This document shows positions 1 to 10,608 of a stretch of 32,598 bases of DNA, in pieces. Numbering within the stretch: position 1 is the stretch's first letter; each line of letters starts with the position of its first letter. The DNA is from Cladorrhinum sp. PSN259. Its lineage: Eukaryota; Ascomycota; Sordariomycetes; Sordariales; Podosporaceae. A program made the position numbers and the translations under genes. The stretch lies in contig MU867155.1 in the NCBI GenBank assembly GCA_033725935.1, positions 1 through 32,598 on the forward strand, read 5' to 3'. The notes under the pieces are model-generated. The model had not been told where the DNA came from, did not search any database, and was given only the letters and a program-made list of their open reading frames with translations.

Positions 1-102
1 TTCCTCTTCCTCTTCCTCTTCCTCTTCCTCTTCCTCTTCCTCTTCCTCTTCCTCTTCCTCTTCCTCTTCCTCTTCCTCTTCCTCTTCCTCTTCCTATTCC
101 TC
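1..102. repeat. (TTCCTC)n hexanucleotide microsatellite, left edge
   Basis: About 17 tandem copies of TTCCTC start at the first base and stop at about 102, with one C-to-A interruption at 96. The tract lies 28 bp beyond the stop codon of the minus-strand ZZ/EF-hand gene, so it would read as a GAGGAA repeat in that gene's 3' UTR or just past it. The array is open at the left, so its true length is unknown. The same repeat in the same orientation closes the window on the right. Confidence 0.97.
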
Positions 103-129
103 GAGGTTCAGTTTTCGGTCCAAATTATT

Positions 130-2958
130 CTAATGATTAGGGATGCAAAAGTCGATCCAAGTACCAAGGTAGTCAAGCCTGCTACCCGTAGCCTCTTCGT
201 CCTTGTAAATACGCTCAAATTCCTCATAACTTAGTCTTCCCCACCCACCTCGTTCCTTTGCCTCCTTCTCTGCCAGATCAATTTTTTTCCATTGGATTAG
301 CGTCTTAGGCGGGATAGGCTGAGCAGCAGAAGGTGCAGGCGGAGGTGGATGGGTGGTCGAAGAGGAGGATGCTCTAGATGATGATGTTATCGTGGATGAT
401 GTCTCAGTAGGCTGTTTTGCGGCAGACTGTTCCTCCTCGGTTGAAATTTCAAGTTCGGAGTTGGGTCTAAACTGCGGCATGGTAGGGTCACGTTGTGTTC
501 CGGCTGAAGATGGGGCCTCGACGAGAACGGAGCCGGAAATTGGCGATTCTGGTTCTTGACTAGTTTGCGGTTGGAAGGATTCAGGCGTTTCTTTCTGTTG
601 ATCGGTAGTCTCTTCATGGTGCGATGCCTCTTCAGCCTGGGCGCCATTCTCTATTGTGTACCCAGTAGCCGCAAGGAGATCCTCCAATGACTTGTCCTGG
701 GGAGGTTTGGGCCGCCCATCAGACTCCAAGTTGCTTTCCCCCATATCGTCAAGATCTATAGACTCGAAGGTTGATCTGTACTTCTCGCGCAGCTCTTTAG
801 TTTCAGCTGCTTGGACAGCAAGATCTTCTTTGACCTTGAAAAGGGTGTCGAGGATTTCATTGAAAGCTTGCTGGATGACTTGGTAGAAAATCTCCTTGCC
901 CACGTCTTTTTCAGCAATAGGAATCTCCATACCTCCCCATCTCTCAGGAATACTTCTGGAAGAGGTAGAAGGGTTCGAGCGGATGTCGTAATCGTCATCA
1001 TCATCAGCGAACCTGACCTTTGAGGAGGACCGCGATCGAGACAGAGCGGGGTGTTGCGGCGCCTTGGAGTTTCCTATCGCAACATCCACCTGAGCCAAAA
1101 TATCGTCATCGTCGGACCAATCCTCCGGGGCTATTGCGCCTTCTTCCTCATCCAGATAGAACTGTCTTCTCTTCCAGCGATCAAATAGCTTCTTGCGCGC
1201 ATTCACCCTCGAGCGCCGGTTTGACGTGGCGAGATGAGGCCGATGCAACTCCCGCCCGCCACCAAAGACATCCGTATTTGTTTGCCCACCTAGAGTGATT
1301 GTTGTCTGACGGGTCCTTTCAGTAGGTGGAGACGCACCGTTTTCCACCCTGCCTGAAGTTTCCTCTCTATCATCTCCGCTGTCAGTCTGGCCATTTTGCG
1401 CACTGCCGGCATTCATGACAACCATGAACTCGTCGCCGTTTCGTGTTTCACCGACAAGCAATGCCGGTAGTTGGCTGGTTCGATTAGGTGGGTCCAATAG
1501 GGCCGTGAGATATTCAATCGTTGACGCGCTGTGGCTTGTGTGGCCGTTATCATTCACAGGCATAAAGAGACTTTGAGCGGCTTGACTCTGCTTCATAAAC
1601 AGGTCCGTCAAAACTGACTGCCTGTCTGAGAGATCGGGTGCATCCTCTACAACAGCCCGGTGATCCCCATCCGAGATGTGAACCTCTCCGATGCTTTCGT
1701 TGACGACCTTGCCTTCTAATGGACGATCGGTATCAGCTTGCGGGAAGCCACCGTCACGGCCGAAAAAGCTGCTCAGTGGCTGTCGGCTGGACACCAGCGT
1801 TTGCACCTCGCTTGAGCTCATGACCTGATCATCCAGACCTTCGAGGATATCTTTGTGCATTTGTTTAAAGAGAACGTAGTACGCCCGGAACAGTCGCAAG
1901 AAGTCTCGTCTATTGACATAACCGTCTCCGTCAACATCATAGCCATTAAAGATTCTGCGAAGCCTGTCTTTTCTCCTGCGATACGAAGTCCCCCGAAGGA
2001 ACTCAGAGAACCCAATGAGGTCATCATTGTTATCGTCATAAAAGGCAAACATGCGGTCGTGAAGCAAGTTGGGAGTGGTTTGTCTATGTCCCCCGGACGG
2101 TACCAAATAACGTTCAAAGGTTTTGCGATCCATTGCCACATAAAGCTCATCCGGATCCTCGCGCCACTCGGTGTTCGCCATGAAGGTCCATTGTTCCCAA
2201 AGGGCTTCCAGTTCGGGTCGCTCGAAACCAGTTTCCTTGGATAATCTGGCCATTAAATGCTTGGGCAGCAACCGTATCGTACTTTCGGGATCACCAGGGT
2301 ACCAGACGGGCTGTAGTTGACGGGGTCCTAACCGCGGGGCAGGGATTCTAATCTTGTAGAAGATGTGTGTCTTGGTGTGAAGACCCTGGGACTCGCATGT
2401 TTCGCAAAGATCAAAGTCGGCGCAGTTCGCACAGCGGTAACGGATTCCCCGGATGGGGACAAGACCACAGCCATTGCACTGGCATCCACGGTGGACATAG
2501 GCACTTCGACGGGCATTGTCCTCTGAAACTCGGAAAAGCAAGCTAACAATATTCTGGCCAGCACGTTGTTGGGGTCCGTAAGGGTTGCTATCGTCGTTGT
2601 ACCAGTCATCCTCCATTACATGGCGATCATCGGCGATCGTTTCACCATCGGTCAAGGGCCGAACGGTGTTGTCAACGTCAGCGTTCTCGTCGACCTCGAC
2701 GTGGGACTCGGCAGAGGTGAACGAGGCTTCAGAGTCGGGTCGCCGTTCTGGACTGCGGTGGATGTTTGGAGCGGAGCGTCTGCGGTGGCGAACGGCGTTG
2801 CTTCTATGAAGTCGCCTGGCTGGGTCGAGTTCGAGATCATGCTGAGGATAGTATGCACGGTAGCAAATGTAGCCTGCCAGTGCAGTTCCAAGGGATATTG
2901 CGGTGATCACGCCGATTCGAGTCCTGGTCAGCGACGAGGCTGCGGGAGTTGTGGCCAT
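130..2958 (-). CDS. Membrane-anchored ZZ-type zinc finger and EF-hand protein
   Basis: Single-exon gene of 942 aa. Seen directly: one N-terminal hydrophobic segment at about residues 14-33, followed by basic residues, so the protein is probably a signal-anchored membrane protein. A ZZ zinc finger lies at about residues 155-200, with the Cys pairs CQC, CNGC, CANC and CETC and a closing H-x(n)-H. Two adjacent EF-hands follow, with loops at about 308-319 (DDNNDDLIGFSE) and 341-353 (DVDGDGYVNRRD). Both loops keep acidic residues at calcium-ligand positions. From about residue 380 on the protein is acidic, Ser/Thr/Pro-rich and probably disordered, apart from a helical stretch at about 690-760. The C-terminal 50 residues regain a Trp/Tyr-rich conserved look. 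Similar uncharacterised 'EF-hand and ZZ-type zinc finger' proteins occur in Neurospora and relatives. A membrane-attached calcium-responsive scaffold is inference. It diverges from COG4 across 676 bp. The start was chosen because the TM helix follows it directly. Confidence 0.88.
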   Translation of the reverse strand: MATTPAASSLTRTRIGVITAISLGTALAGYICYRAYYPQHDLELDPARRLHRSNAVRHRRRSAPNIHRSPERRPDSEASFTSAESHVEVDENADVDNTVRPLTDGETIADDRHVMEDDWYNDDSNPYGPQQRAGQNIVSLLFRVSEDNARRSAYVHRGCQCNGCGLVPIRGIRYRCANCADFDLCETCESQGLHTKTHIFYKIRIPAPRLGPRQLQPVWYPGDPESTIRLLPKHLMARLSKETGFERPELEALWEQWTFMANTEWREDPDELYVAMDRKTFERYLVPSGGHRQTTPNLLHDRMFAFYDDNNDDLIGFSEFLRGTSYRRRKDRLRRIFNGYDVDGDGYVNRRDFLRLFRAYYVLFKQMHKDILEGLDDQVMSSSEVQTLVSSRQPLSSFFGRDGGFPQADTDRPLEGKVVNESIGEVHISDGDHRAVVEDAPDLSDRQSVLTDLFMKQSQAAQSLFMPVNDNGHTSHSASTIEYLTALLDPPNRTSQLPALLVGETRNGDEFMVVMNAGSAQNGQTDSGDDREETSGRVENGASPPTERTRQTTITLGGQTNTDVFGGGRELHRPHLATSNRRSRVNARKKLFDRWKRRQFYLDEEEGAIAPEDWSDDDDILAQVDVAIGNSKAPQHPALSRSRSSSKVRFADDDDDYDIRSNPSTSSRSIPERWGGMEIPIAEKDVGKEIFYQVIQQAFNEILDTLFKVKEDLAVQAAETKELREKYRSTFESIDLDDMGESNLESDGRPKPPQDKSLEDLLAATGYTIENGAQAEEASHHEETTDQQKETPESFQPQTSQEPESPISGSVLVEAPSSAGTQRDPTMPQFRPNSELEISTEEEQSAAKQPTETSSTITSSSRASSSSTTHPPPPAPSAAQPIPPKTLIQWKKIDLAEKEAKERGGWGRLSYEEFERIYKDEEATGSRLDYLGTWIDFCIPNH

Positions 2959-3634
2959 GATGACAGATGTGGCATCATGGCTGGTTTAGCGTTGAATCAA
3001 AACTTTATTGAGGTGTCGGAGTAGGAACTTGGGTCGGGCAAAGCTCTGTCAGAAGAACAGTCGTCGGCCGTTTGTGGGTAGGTGCAAATGATGTTGCAGT
3101 GTCGCGATCCGAATTTGGAGCTTCCCAAGAGCTGTGAGCGCTGAGAGCAGGCCCTGGTGCATACCTTATGTATTACTAGGTGGGGCCTATCAAAGGTTGA
3201 GCTCCATTGACTGAGGCATCATTTTTTTCCTGCAACTAAATTATGGTACTGATACGCATTTTACGTTTATGATTCTCTTTAAGCAAAACAAATAAATTTT
3301 TTTGGATGATCTCGTTCTATTTTACGTTGAAGTATCTTTACTTGTCTGATAGTCCATCTTGTCAAACTTCCTCCAGTATCCCTACAATCACAATTGCGCT
3401 GCCGAACTAATAATGGTCGCTGTTAAATTACTATAGTATAACCCCTTTCGGCCAAGCGTTACCCGGCTTTGAGACAAAGGCGCCCGCGTCCGCCGCCACT
3501 TGGCAATTATGCAGCTGGACCACAGCTCCCTTTTAGCGACATCTTGCAACAATCTGGAACATCTTGATGGTAGACAAAGTAGCAACTCTTTGCAGTCCAG
3601 TTGTCTTTGAAGTTTCTCCCATTTAGTTGCCACC
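2959..3634. promoter_or_regulatory. Divergent intergenic region, ZZ/EF-hand gene and COG4
   Basis: This 676-bp region separates two divergent start codons and must hold both promoters. An AT-rich block with T-runs lies at about 3220-3400, and more balanced sequence flanks each start. COG4 begins in a good Kozak context (CACC before ATG). I see no further gene here. Confidence 0.5.
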
Positions 3635-6215
3635 ATGAATATCACTATGGCGGACTCCATGTCACTGGATTCAGGTAATTGGCAGAGTTCCATCTGCTCA
3701 AGCCTCAATGGGGTCACCTGCTAACTGTCACTTTTGGCGATACTTAGTTGACTACGACCCAATCGCACATCTGAACTTGGTGTTTTCGCACCCGTCCACG
3801 GTATCCTCCGTCGCTCGCGTATCTTCCACAATACAAAAGCACCAAAATGAGCTCTCCCGAGAAATCACGGCCCTCGAGACGGCCCAGGCATATGGCCCCG
3901 ATTCGTCCCTTGAGCGTATGCAGTCAGCACAGGCTGAGCTTGCTTCGTTGTTTCAGCGCATAGAGAGCGTTCGCAGCCGCGCCTTGCAGACCGAACGAGA
4001 TATCACGACCATGACCGCCGACATTAAGCGTCTCGACGGAACCAAGCGCAACCTAACACTCAGCATGACGGCCCTGAAGCGCCTCCAGATGCTGACGACT
4101 GCTTACGAACAGCTACGAGGACTTGCTAAAACTCGCCAGTACCGTGAATGTGCTGGCTTGTTGCAGGCGGTTCTTCAGTTGATGCGCCATTTCAACAGCT
4201 ACCGAAGCATCGAGCAGATTGCCGTGCTGAGTCGAAATGTGAGCGAGCTACAACGGGAGCTCCTAGAGCAGGTCTGCGAAGATTTTGAAATGGCATTTGC
4301 CAAGGGGGAAGTTGCCGCCCGGCGTGGGGTGCTGGTTGAAGCTTGTTTGGTCATGGACGCATTGGGAGAGCACGCAAAGACCAGGATAATACATTGGTAT
4401 GTCAACACTGAGCTGCGAGAGTATCGCCAGGTCTTCCGAGGCAATGACGAAGCCGGAAGCTTAGACAATATTGGACGCCGCTACGCATGGTTTAAGCGCA
4501 CCCTGAAAACTCACGAAGAGGAACATGCCATCATCTTCCCCCAACATTGGCGGGTCAATGAACAACTCGCCATGTCCTTTTGTGACGGCACTCGGGAGGA
4601 CTTCAAGGGAATTTTGGAAAAGAGCATGCGTAGAACTGATGGGCCAAAACTTGATGTGAATCTACTTCTAAGTTGTCTGCAGGAGACAATGGATTTCGAG
4701 CAGGGTCTTGAGCGCCGGTTTGCCAGTGAGCCGAGAGCAAGTATTGATACGCTCAGCTCGGCGGGAGCGGATGAACGAACTCAAATTTTTAATGGGTTAA
4801 TATCATCAGCTTTCGAGCCATATCTTAGTCTGTGGGTTGAGTATCAAGACAAAGCCCTGGCTGCCATGATACCGAGGTACAAGAACCAGCCTCTTCTACC
4901 AGAAGACGAAGAATTTTCCCCGCAGGCTGTCATTCCGTCAGCCATCGAACTCTTCCACTTTTATAAGCTTACACTCTCACAATGCATCAAACTGTCAACA
5001 GGCGAGCGGTTGCTGGATCTCACAGGCATTTTGGCGAAACATCTCGATGAATATGCCCAGCAGGTCCTGCTCACTTTCCTCCAACGAGGCGGAACACAAG
5101 GACCCTCTATCCAGGACATCGTTCTTGTCCTCAATACTGCTGACTTTTGGGATACCAACACCGAACAACTCGAACAAAGTATCAGAAAGCGCATAGATCC
5201 CTATATGGCGCCCAAGGTGGACCTCTCATCCCAAGTCGATGCATTTGGGCGTGTGGCCAAGGCCGCCGTGCTTGCTCTGGTTGCAAAGGTCGAAATGGTC
5301 TGCGAGTCAGCTTGGCGGGAGATGAAAAATACCAACTGGTCGCGCATGGAAAGCGTGTCAGACCACAGCTCGTATGTCAGCGAGCTCCTTAAGCATGTCA
5401 ACGGCAAAGCCGAAGAAATTCTCCCGCTCGTCGTCATGCAGAAGAACGCCAGAGCCTTCTGCGACAATCTTGTCAAAAACCTTGCCGATACCTACATCCA
5501 TAATGTGGTACAGTGCCGCCCTGTATGCGAAACAGGAGCCGAGCAGATGTTGTTGGACAAATACGTTCTCACCAAGGCGTTCGAAAATCTCATGTCCTTC
5601 CATACCTCTTCTTCTTCTGGACAAGCCCCCGCCGCTTTTACCAAATTCGTCAACGTTTCCATGACAAAGATGGACCCGCTCCTTAAAACCCTTCAAGTCC
5701 GCCCATCACCACCAGAAGGCCTCGTCCAGGCCTACCTGATCCATATTGGGGACCGGTCAGATACAAACTTCCGCAAAATTCTCGAACTCAAGGGCGTGCG
5801 CAAGACAGACCAGGCACATCTCATGGAGCTGTTTGCCATCCATCGCGACGGGCCTGCAGCAGGCAAGCAGCTCGTTGAGAGGTCGCCTCTGCTGGAACCG
5901 CTGTTGAATTCGTCTTCTGGTGGGCTGGGAAGCTCAGGAATTGCGGGAACAAGCAGTAGTTCGATTTCTGCAGGATTGGGCTCGGCAGGGTTACAAACGA
6001 GGTTAGATGCGGCATCCTTGGGTGAAAGGCTGTTGAATGCTGCCAAGGATAGTGTAGAAAGGGCCGGCGGAGCGGGAGGATCGTCTCATGAGAAGGTTAA
6101 TATTAATGAGAATCTGAAGAATATTGGAAATTTCTTCAGAAGGGATATTGGAGGACTCGGAGCGAGATTCGGGAAGAGAGATATCACGCCTACTAATGGG
6201 GGTCTAGATGGGTAA
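3635..6215 (+). CDS. cog4: Conserved oligomeric Golgi complex subunit 4 (COG4), 2 exons
   Basis: COG4 is a subunit of the COG tether, which captures retrograde vesicles at the Golgi and helps recycle glycosylation enzymes. Exons are 3635-3674 and 3748-6215, separated by a 73-bp intron with donor GTAATT, a GCTAAC branch site and acceptor TAG. The product is 835 aa, close to yeast and human COG4 (about 800-860). The short first exon encodes MNITMADSMSLDS and joins in phase to VDYDPIAHLNL. The open frame that simply extends upstream of exon 2 reads through this intron and should not be used. Residues about 30-150 are strongly helical and coiled-coil-like, as expected for the COG N-terminal helical region. 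The middle and C-terminal parts carry the long alpha-helical body. Residues about 730-790 form a Gly/Ser-rich linker, followed by a basic, Gly-rich tail. It is tandem with NPR2 (405 bp between them) and divergent from the ZZ/EF-hand gene. Confidence 0.93.
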
Positions 6216-6620
6216 ACGAGGTAGGGTAAAGATTTGGATATTAGAAACAGATTATAAATATAGAGATAGAAGGAAATATCAAGTATTTATGCACATTTTC
6301 CATCAATGAACTTCGGGAATGAATAGAATGTCTTGTTGGTCGTTAAAGGGGTCGTACCAAGTTAGATGGGTTAGGGTTTAGTATGACTAGACACTGCTCC
6401 ATAAACGGCGAAGCCTCCCAACTCACTTCAATTCCATCCTTGCATCCTTCAACAGTCCTGGCCTGATATCACAAACTCGTCACACCTAGTTCAAATTATA
6501 TACCAAATAGCGGCTGATTTATGTACTCCTCTCATTTTCACACTCTTATTTTGATACAAAATATTACCAGGTCCATGAATTAAGTGACACACACTCATTT
6601 ACCCACTCGCTTCAACAAAA
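6216..6620. other. COG4 3' end to NPR2 5' end, no gene seen
   Basis: This 405-bp region lies between two tandem genes. It is AT-rich just after the COG4 stop (a likely 3' UTR) and becomes CT-rich at about 6410-6480, typical of a fungal promoter or 5' leader. An in-frame extension of NPR2 exon 2 begins at 6584 but reads through an intron and is not used. Confidence 0.4.
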
Positions 6621-8384
6621 ATGATCCAAGGAATCTTTTACGCCCGCTTCTTCCCACAAGAAGGTACTTCACCCACCCCTCGCTCCGTTTCATCACAAAA
6701 ACTAACATTTCACTCCCAGGAACAAAAATAGTAGCCCAGTCGCCACCAGGCTGCATAGTCCCTTTACTCTCCCCTTCCCACCCATCAAATTCTACAGACC
6801 CAACGTCCTCACCAAGCCCCCTGCTATCCTCATCAACAACCCAGCTCCCGCAACCGCCCGTCTCCCACCAACAAAAAGTCAAATACCCCCTCTTCGATTT
6901 TTCCGTCCTATCCGAGTACATAATCCCCCGTCAAGCATTTTGCAACAGGTACATTACAGTCCTGGATCCCGATAGCAAGTACTTTGTTCTCGGTTTCCCC
7001 GTCTCGATACCCTCGCCTAGGTATGACAGGAACGAGTTTATTTTCAACTTTGGTATCGTGGTCGATCATGATGTCGACCAAGTCCCCTACGAGCGGGTTG
7101 TGAGGAGGTTGGCTATTACTTTTGCCGAGATGGAGAGGCAGAGTGGTTATTTGAGTTTGGCTGAGATGGAGGGGGAGTGTCAGAGAGAGTGGGCCGAAGG
7201 GGTGGGCAAGGAAGGGGAAGGGGGCAATAGTGGACCAGCGAGTAATGGGATGGGAGGGGCTAATGATACAGGCACAGGAACAACAGAGGGGATGGGAGAG
7301 AGGTACAAGGAACGGAGACCGATCGAGAGCTTGTTGGAGATCGTGAAGGAGGACTTGAATAATTACGGGGAGTGTATGATTCCCGTCGGTAAGTTTTTTT
7401 CTAACTGTGTGAAAGGAAGGGGAAAGGGAACTAATGATGAGTGTAGATGACGCAAACACGATCAACATGAAACTTTTTCCATACCACCCAGTACCCGCAG
7501 AGGTAAAAGGGTGGCATGTTCCAGTCGCGAAGATGAAGTTCGCCGACGTGGTCGATCCAACCTGGGACTTGACGCTGCAGAAGGTTATTCAGCACATTGA
7601 TGGAGTATCCGACGTGCGAAGAATAGCCTGGCAGGCTGATGTCTCCTTGGAGTTGACACAACTTGCTCTCCGGCATTTATTGTACTACGACACAATCCTG
7701 CTGCTGGACATGTTCTTCTTCGGTGCTTGTTACGCACCGAGACCGGGAATACACGACTTCATAGCAAACGTGGGCGGGCTGGTGGACGAGTGCGCAAATT
7801 ACGTTTGCGTTGGTGCTGTTTCTACGGCCAACTCAACAAAAGATGCTGGAAAGGGCTCCGATAAAGGAAGTCTAATGATGCCTCCGCCATCATCAACAAC
7901 TACGACAGGATCGGCTGCCTCGCCTTCATTAATGATAGGATCGCTCCCCACTAGCAAGAATGGAAGCAGCAATAACGGGGGAGGACCTCCAGCCGCAGGA
8001 CACCGGATATCGAATCACATGTTGATCAAGCTCATGACTACGTTTTGCGTGGGCAAGACGGTCATGGAGTGGTTGAAAGGTCACTTGGACGCCGGGTTCG
8101 ATGTCCTCCGATTCGTTGACGTAAGAAGGCTGGTCCAGTTTGGCATCATCAAAGGGTGTCTCTACCGGGTGCACAAGTATGTTGTGTCAAAACAGTACTT
8201 GGCTGCGCTGGCTACGGGACAGGCGAGGCCGCTGGCCGGAGGGGACCCGTTGCAAAAGTACACGGACGGGTGTCACAGTTTTGACCAGATCATCACGGAG
8301 CAGAACTTGACCGACGCCGAGATTGTGGGCAAACTAAAGAGTTTCCAAGGGCCGGCTGGCGATTTGACTGTTTTTTATAAATGA
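6621..8384 (+). CDS. npr2: NPR2, GATOR1/SEACIT subunit (nitrogen permease regulator 2), 3 exons
   Basis: NPR2 pairs with NPR3 in GATOR1/SEACIT, the GTPase-activating complex that turns TORC1 off at the vacuole when amino acids or nitrogen are short. Exons are 6621-6663, 6720-7388 and 7447-8384, giving 549 aa. Both introns (56 and 58 bp) have CTAAC branch sites. Exon 1 encodes MIQGIFYARFFPQE, the usual N-terminus, and the second junction restores the family motif MIPVDDANTIN. The catalytic arginine finger of human NPRL2 (Arg78, in the context YSRNALLFN) is matched by Arg118 in YDRNEFIFN, so GAP activity is probably kept. The C-terminus (CHSFDQI...) matches the family end. Residues about 31-64 are a Ser/Pro/Thr-rich insertion absent from the animal protein. 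Low-complexity inserts also occur at about residues 190-230 and 350-390. It converges with the mitochondrial TyrRS gene, with 123 bp between the stops and a short (TA)n run in that gap. Confidence 0.94.
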
Positions 8385-8397
8385 TATATATATATAT
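8385..8397. repeat. Short (TA)n run in a convergent 3' region
   Basis: About six TA units follow directly on the NPR2 stop codon, inside the 123-bp gap between the convergent NPR2 and TyrRS genes. It probably belongs to the NPR2 3' UTR. No other element is visible in this gap. Confidence 0.7.
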
Positions 8398-8507
8398 CTC
8401 AGAGGGCTCAAGGGGTACTGAGAGGCGCCTCTCATTTAGCAAGAGCATGGGTATATTCAAGGATTTTTCTTCTACATTTTACTATTGTACAGTTTTGAGA
8501 GTGCTTG

Positions 8508-10608
8508 TTACTCCGAACGGTCAGGCTGTGTAGAGTCCTGGTTGGGCTGCTCTTTGCGCTTGACCTGCTCTTCAGCCTCCTTTTGTTCCACGAGCCTCTG
8601 GAGTCTGTGCTCAATCGATTTCACTACTCGGTTCCGCTCGTCTGGGAACTTAATCTGTCCGGAAGCGTCTTCGTCCGTGCCCTCTGCATCCTGGCCTAAA
8701 AAGTCCTTTATTTGCTCGACTGATGCCTCTCCGTTCCTCAACCTCGCCAACTGTTGCCGAAGCTGGCGGATAGCACCAGTGTACGGTTGACCAGGGTAGG
8801 TTTCACCCGAGGCCTTGTATTCCTCATCACTGACCATCTTGATGACTCTGATATTGTGTTTGCCCTTGCGAAGGATGAGCAACTTGCCATCGATCAGATA
8901 GTTCTGGGTATCTTTAGGATACCAGAGATGGACAGGAGTAAAAGTAAGTTCTCCAGGATCCATTACCCTTGCCTCATGAGTCATTTGACGACTGTGGCCA
9001 GGCATGCCACCGATGTAAGCGGCTTTCTGAACGGCAATGCGATGGCCTTCGGAAGTGCTCCTGACAAGTCCAGCAGCAAAGAGAATGCGTCCGATCGAAC
9101 TACCCATGATGAGCGATTCGGGCAGAATCATATCGATTCTGGGCGCGTTGTTCAAGGTCGTGGGACCATCGGCGGCCTCGTACTCCCACTCGTCTTCAGG
9201 GTTGGGGCGTTTGCCATACATTTGTTGATGCTCGCGCTGAGCTCGATGGGCATCGGCTTCACCATGAACCAAACGTGTGACTTCAAAAGCCAAAAAGTGC
9301 TGGGCGTGCCGTTGTTCCGGGCTTTCCACGTGCTGGTCCATCACCTCCTTGATTTTCTCTAAAGGATAAAAAGTAAACAGCTTGAGCAACTTCTCGACCT
9401 CATCATCGGGTCGTCGGACGAAATATCCGTAAAAGTCAAAAACAGACGTCTTAAACTTGTCAAGCCAGATAGCGTTGCCAGCGCTCTTCCCAAACTTGGC
9501 GCCAGAAGAGTCCGTCAGAAGCGGTACAGTGAAGCCGCATGGATCATCAAGTTCGCTCCTCCGCGGGATCACCTTTTTAGGGTCGGTTTCGTTGGCGCGG
9601 GCGGCCTTGACAATGTCAATACCTGCAATAATGTTCCCGAATTGATCTGAACCACCAATCTGCATCTGGACGTCGTTGGTTGAAAACAAATGCCACCAAT
9701 CCCAGCCTTGCATGAGAGGGTAGGTGAATTCTGCAAATGACACTCCATCACCATTTGTCATCTTGTTTTTGACTCTGTTGCATTACAGTCAGAAGCACGG
9801 TCTCACTGGGGAAAAAAAGTGTGGCTATAGCTTACGTATCACGGGACAGCATCGGTCCAATTCGGATTGAGCGACCAACCCTCTTTAAGACATCCAGCAT
9901 AGGCAGCGAGTTCCACCACATGTTGTTGTTCACCAGGGCACGCTTCCAAGCCCATTCTTTTTCATAACCGTGAGCCCTAGCCATTACCTCAACGTTCATC
10001 CAAAGCTTCTTCGCCTGGTAGTGCATCTTCGTCATGTTCATCGTAAGATCACCAGACGTGAGAGGTTCCCGACTCGTTAACCTGCCGGTAGGGTCTCCAA
10101 CTTTGACTGTCGCTCCACCTATGAGGGTGTAGGCTTTGTACCCGTTCATGTACATCCAGAAAGTCGGCATGAGTGGGAGGAGGTGACCAACGTGAAGGGA
10201 GTCGGCTGTAGGATCAACGCCGACATATGCGCCGACCCGTTTTTTTCTGAACAGCTCCCGTATTATCGATTTCTTTCTGCGACGCTCATGTTAGAGCCAG
10301 AACCAAGTGTGTGATACAAAGCATGTGTACCTGCATCGGGTGTTAACCTACCCTGCCAAGTCCTTAATGTAGCCTCGTTCCTCCAGTACGTCGAATGTAT
10401 TTGGCAGCTGACCCTTCTTGATAAGCTCTGCCCTCTCTGCCCACTTGGCGGCCGCATCTTCCAATTTTGCGGTGTATTTCAAGCCATACAACATTTTGAC
10501 ACCCCGGGTCTGTATAAACCCAGGGCCACGAGCCAAAACGTCTGTTGCTAAGAGGCATCTCCGGCAGACAGAGCCTCTGCTCGGCAGCAACCCCGATCCG
10601 AACACCAT
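8508..10608 (-). CDS. cyt-18: Mitochondrial tyrosyl-tRNA synthetase, CYT-18 type, 3 exons
   Basis: The enzyme charges mitochondrial tRNA-Tyr. In Neurospora (CYT-18) and Podospora (YTS1) the same protein also stabilises group I intron RNA for splicing. Minus-strand exons are 10608-10352, 10276-9836 and 9774-8508, giving 654 aa (CYT-18 is about 670). Introns are 75 and 61 bp. Class I signatures are present: HVGH at residues 114-117, split from its surroundings in the raw frames by intron 1, and KFGKS at 326-330. The tyrosine-pocket stretch MQIGGSDQFGNI and an S4-like C-terminal region are also visible. Residues 1 to about 38 are Arg-rich and non-acidic, like a mitochondrial presequence. A helical N-terminal extension (about 48-80) precedes the catalytic fold, the position of the fungal-specific helix used by CYT-18 for intron RNA. 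The C-terminus is a charged coil. Splicing activity is inferred from family, not shown. It is divergent from SDHD. Confidence 0.94.

Noticed and set aside
3708..3747. COG4 start at the first ATG of the long open frame
   Set aside because: Codons 3708-3747 lie inside an intron with clear donor, branch and acceptor sites. The 3635 start with splicing has a better context and avoids the odd N-terminus.
6908..7468. 186-codon open frame on the - strand opposite NPR2
   Set aside because: It is antisense to the conserved NPR2 exon 2 and has no recognisable protein features.
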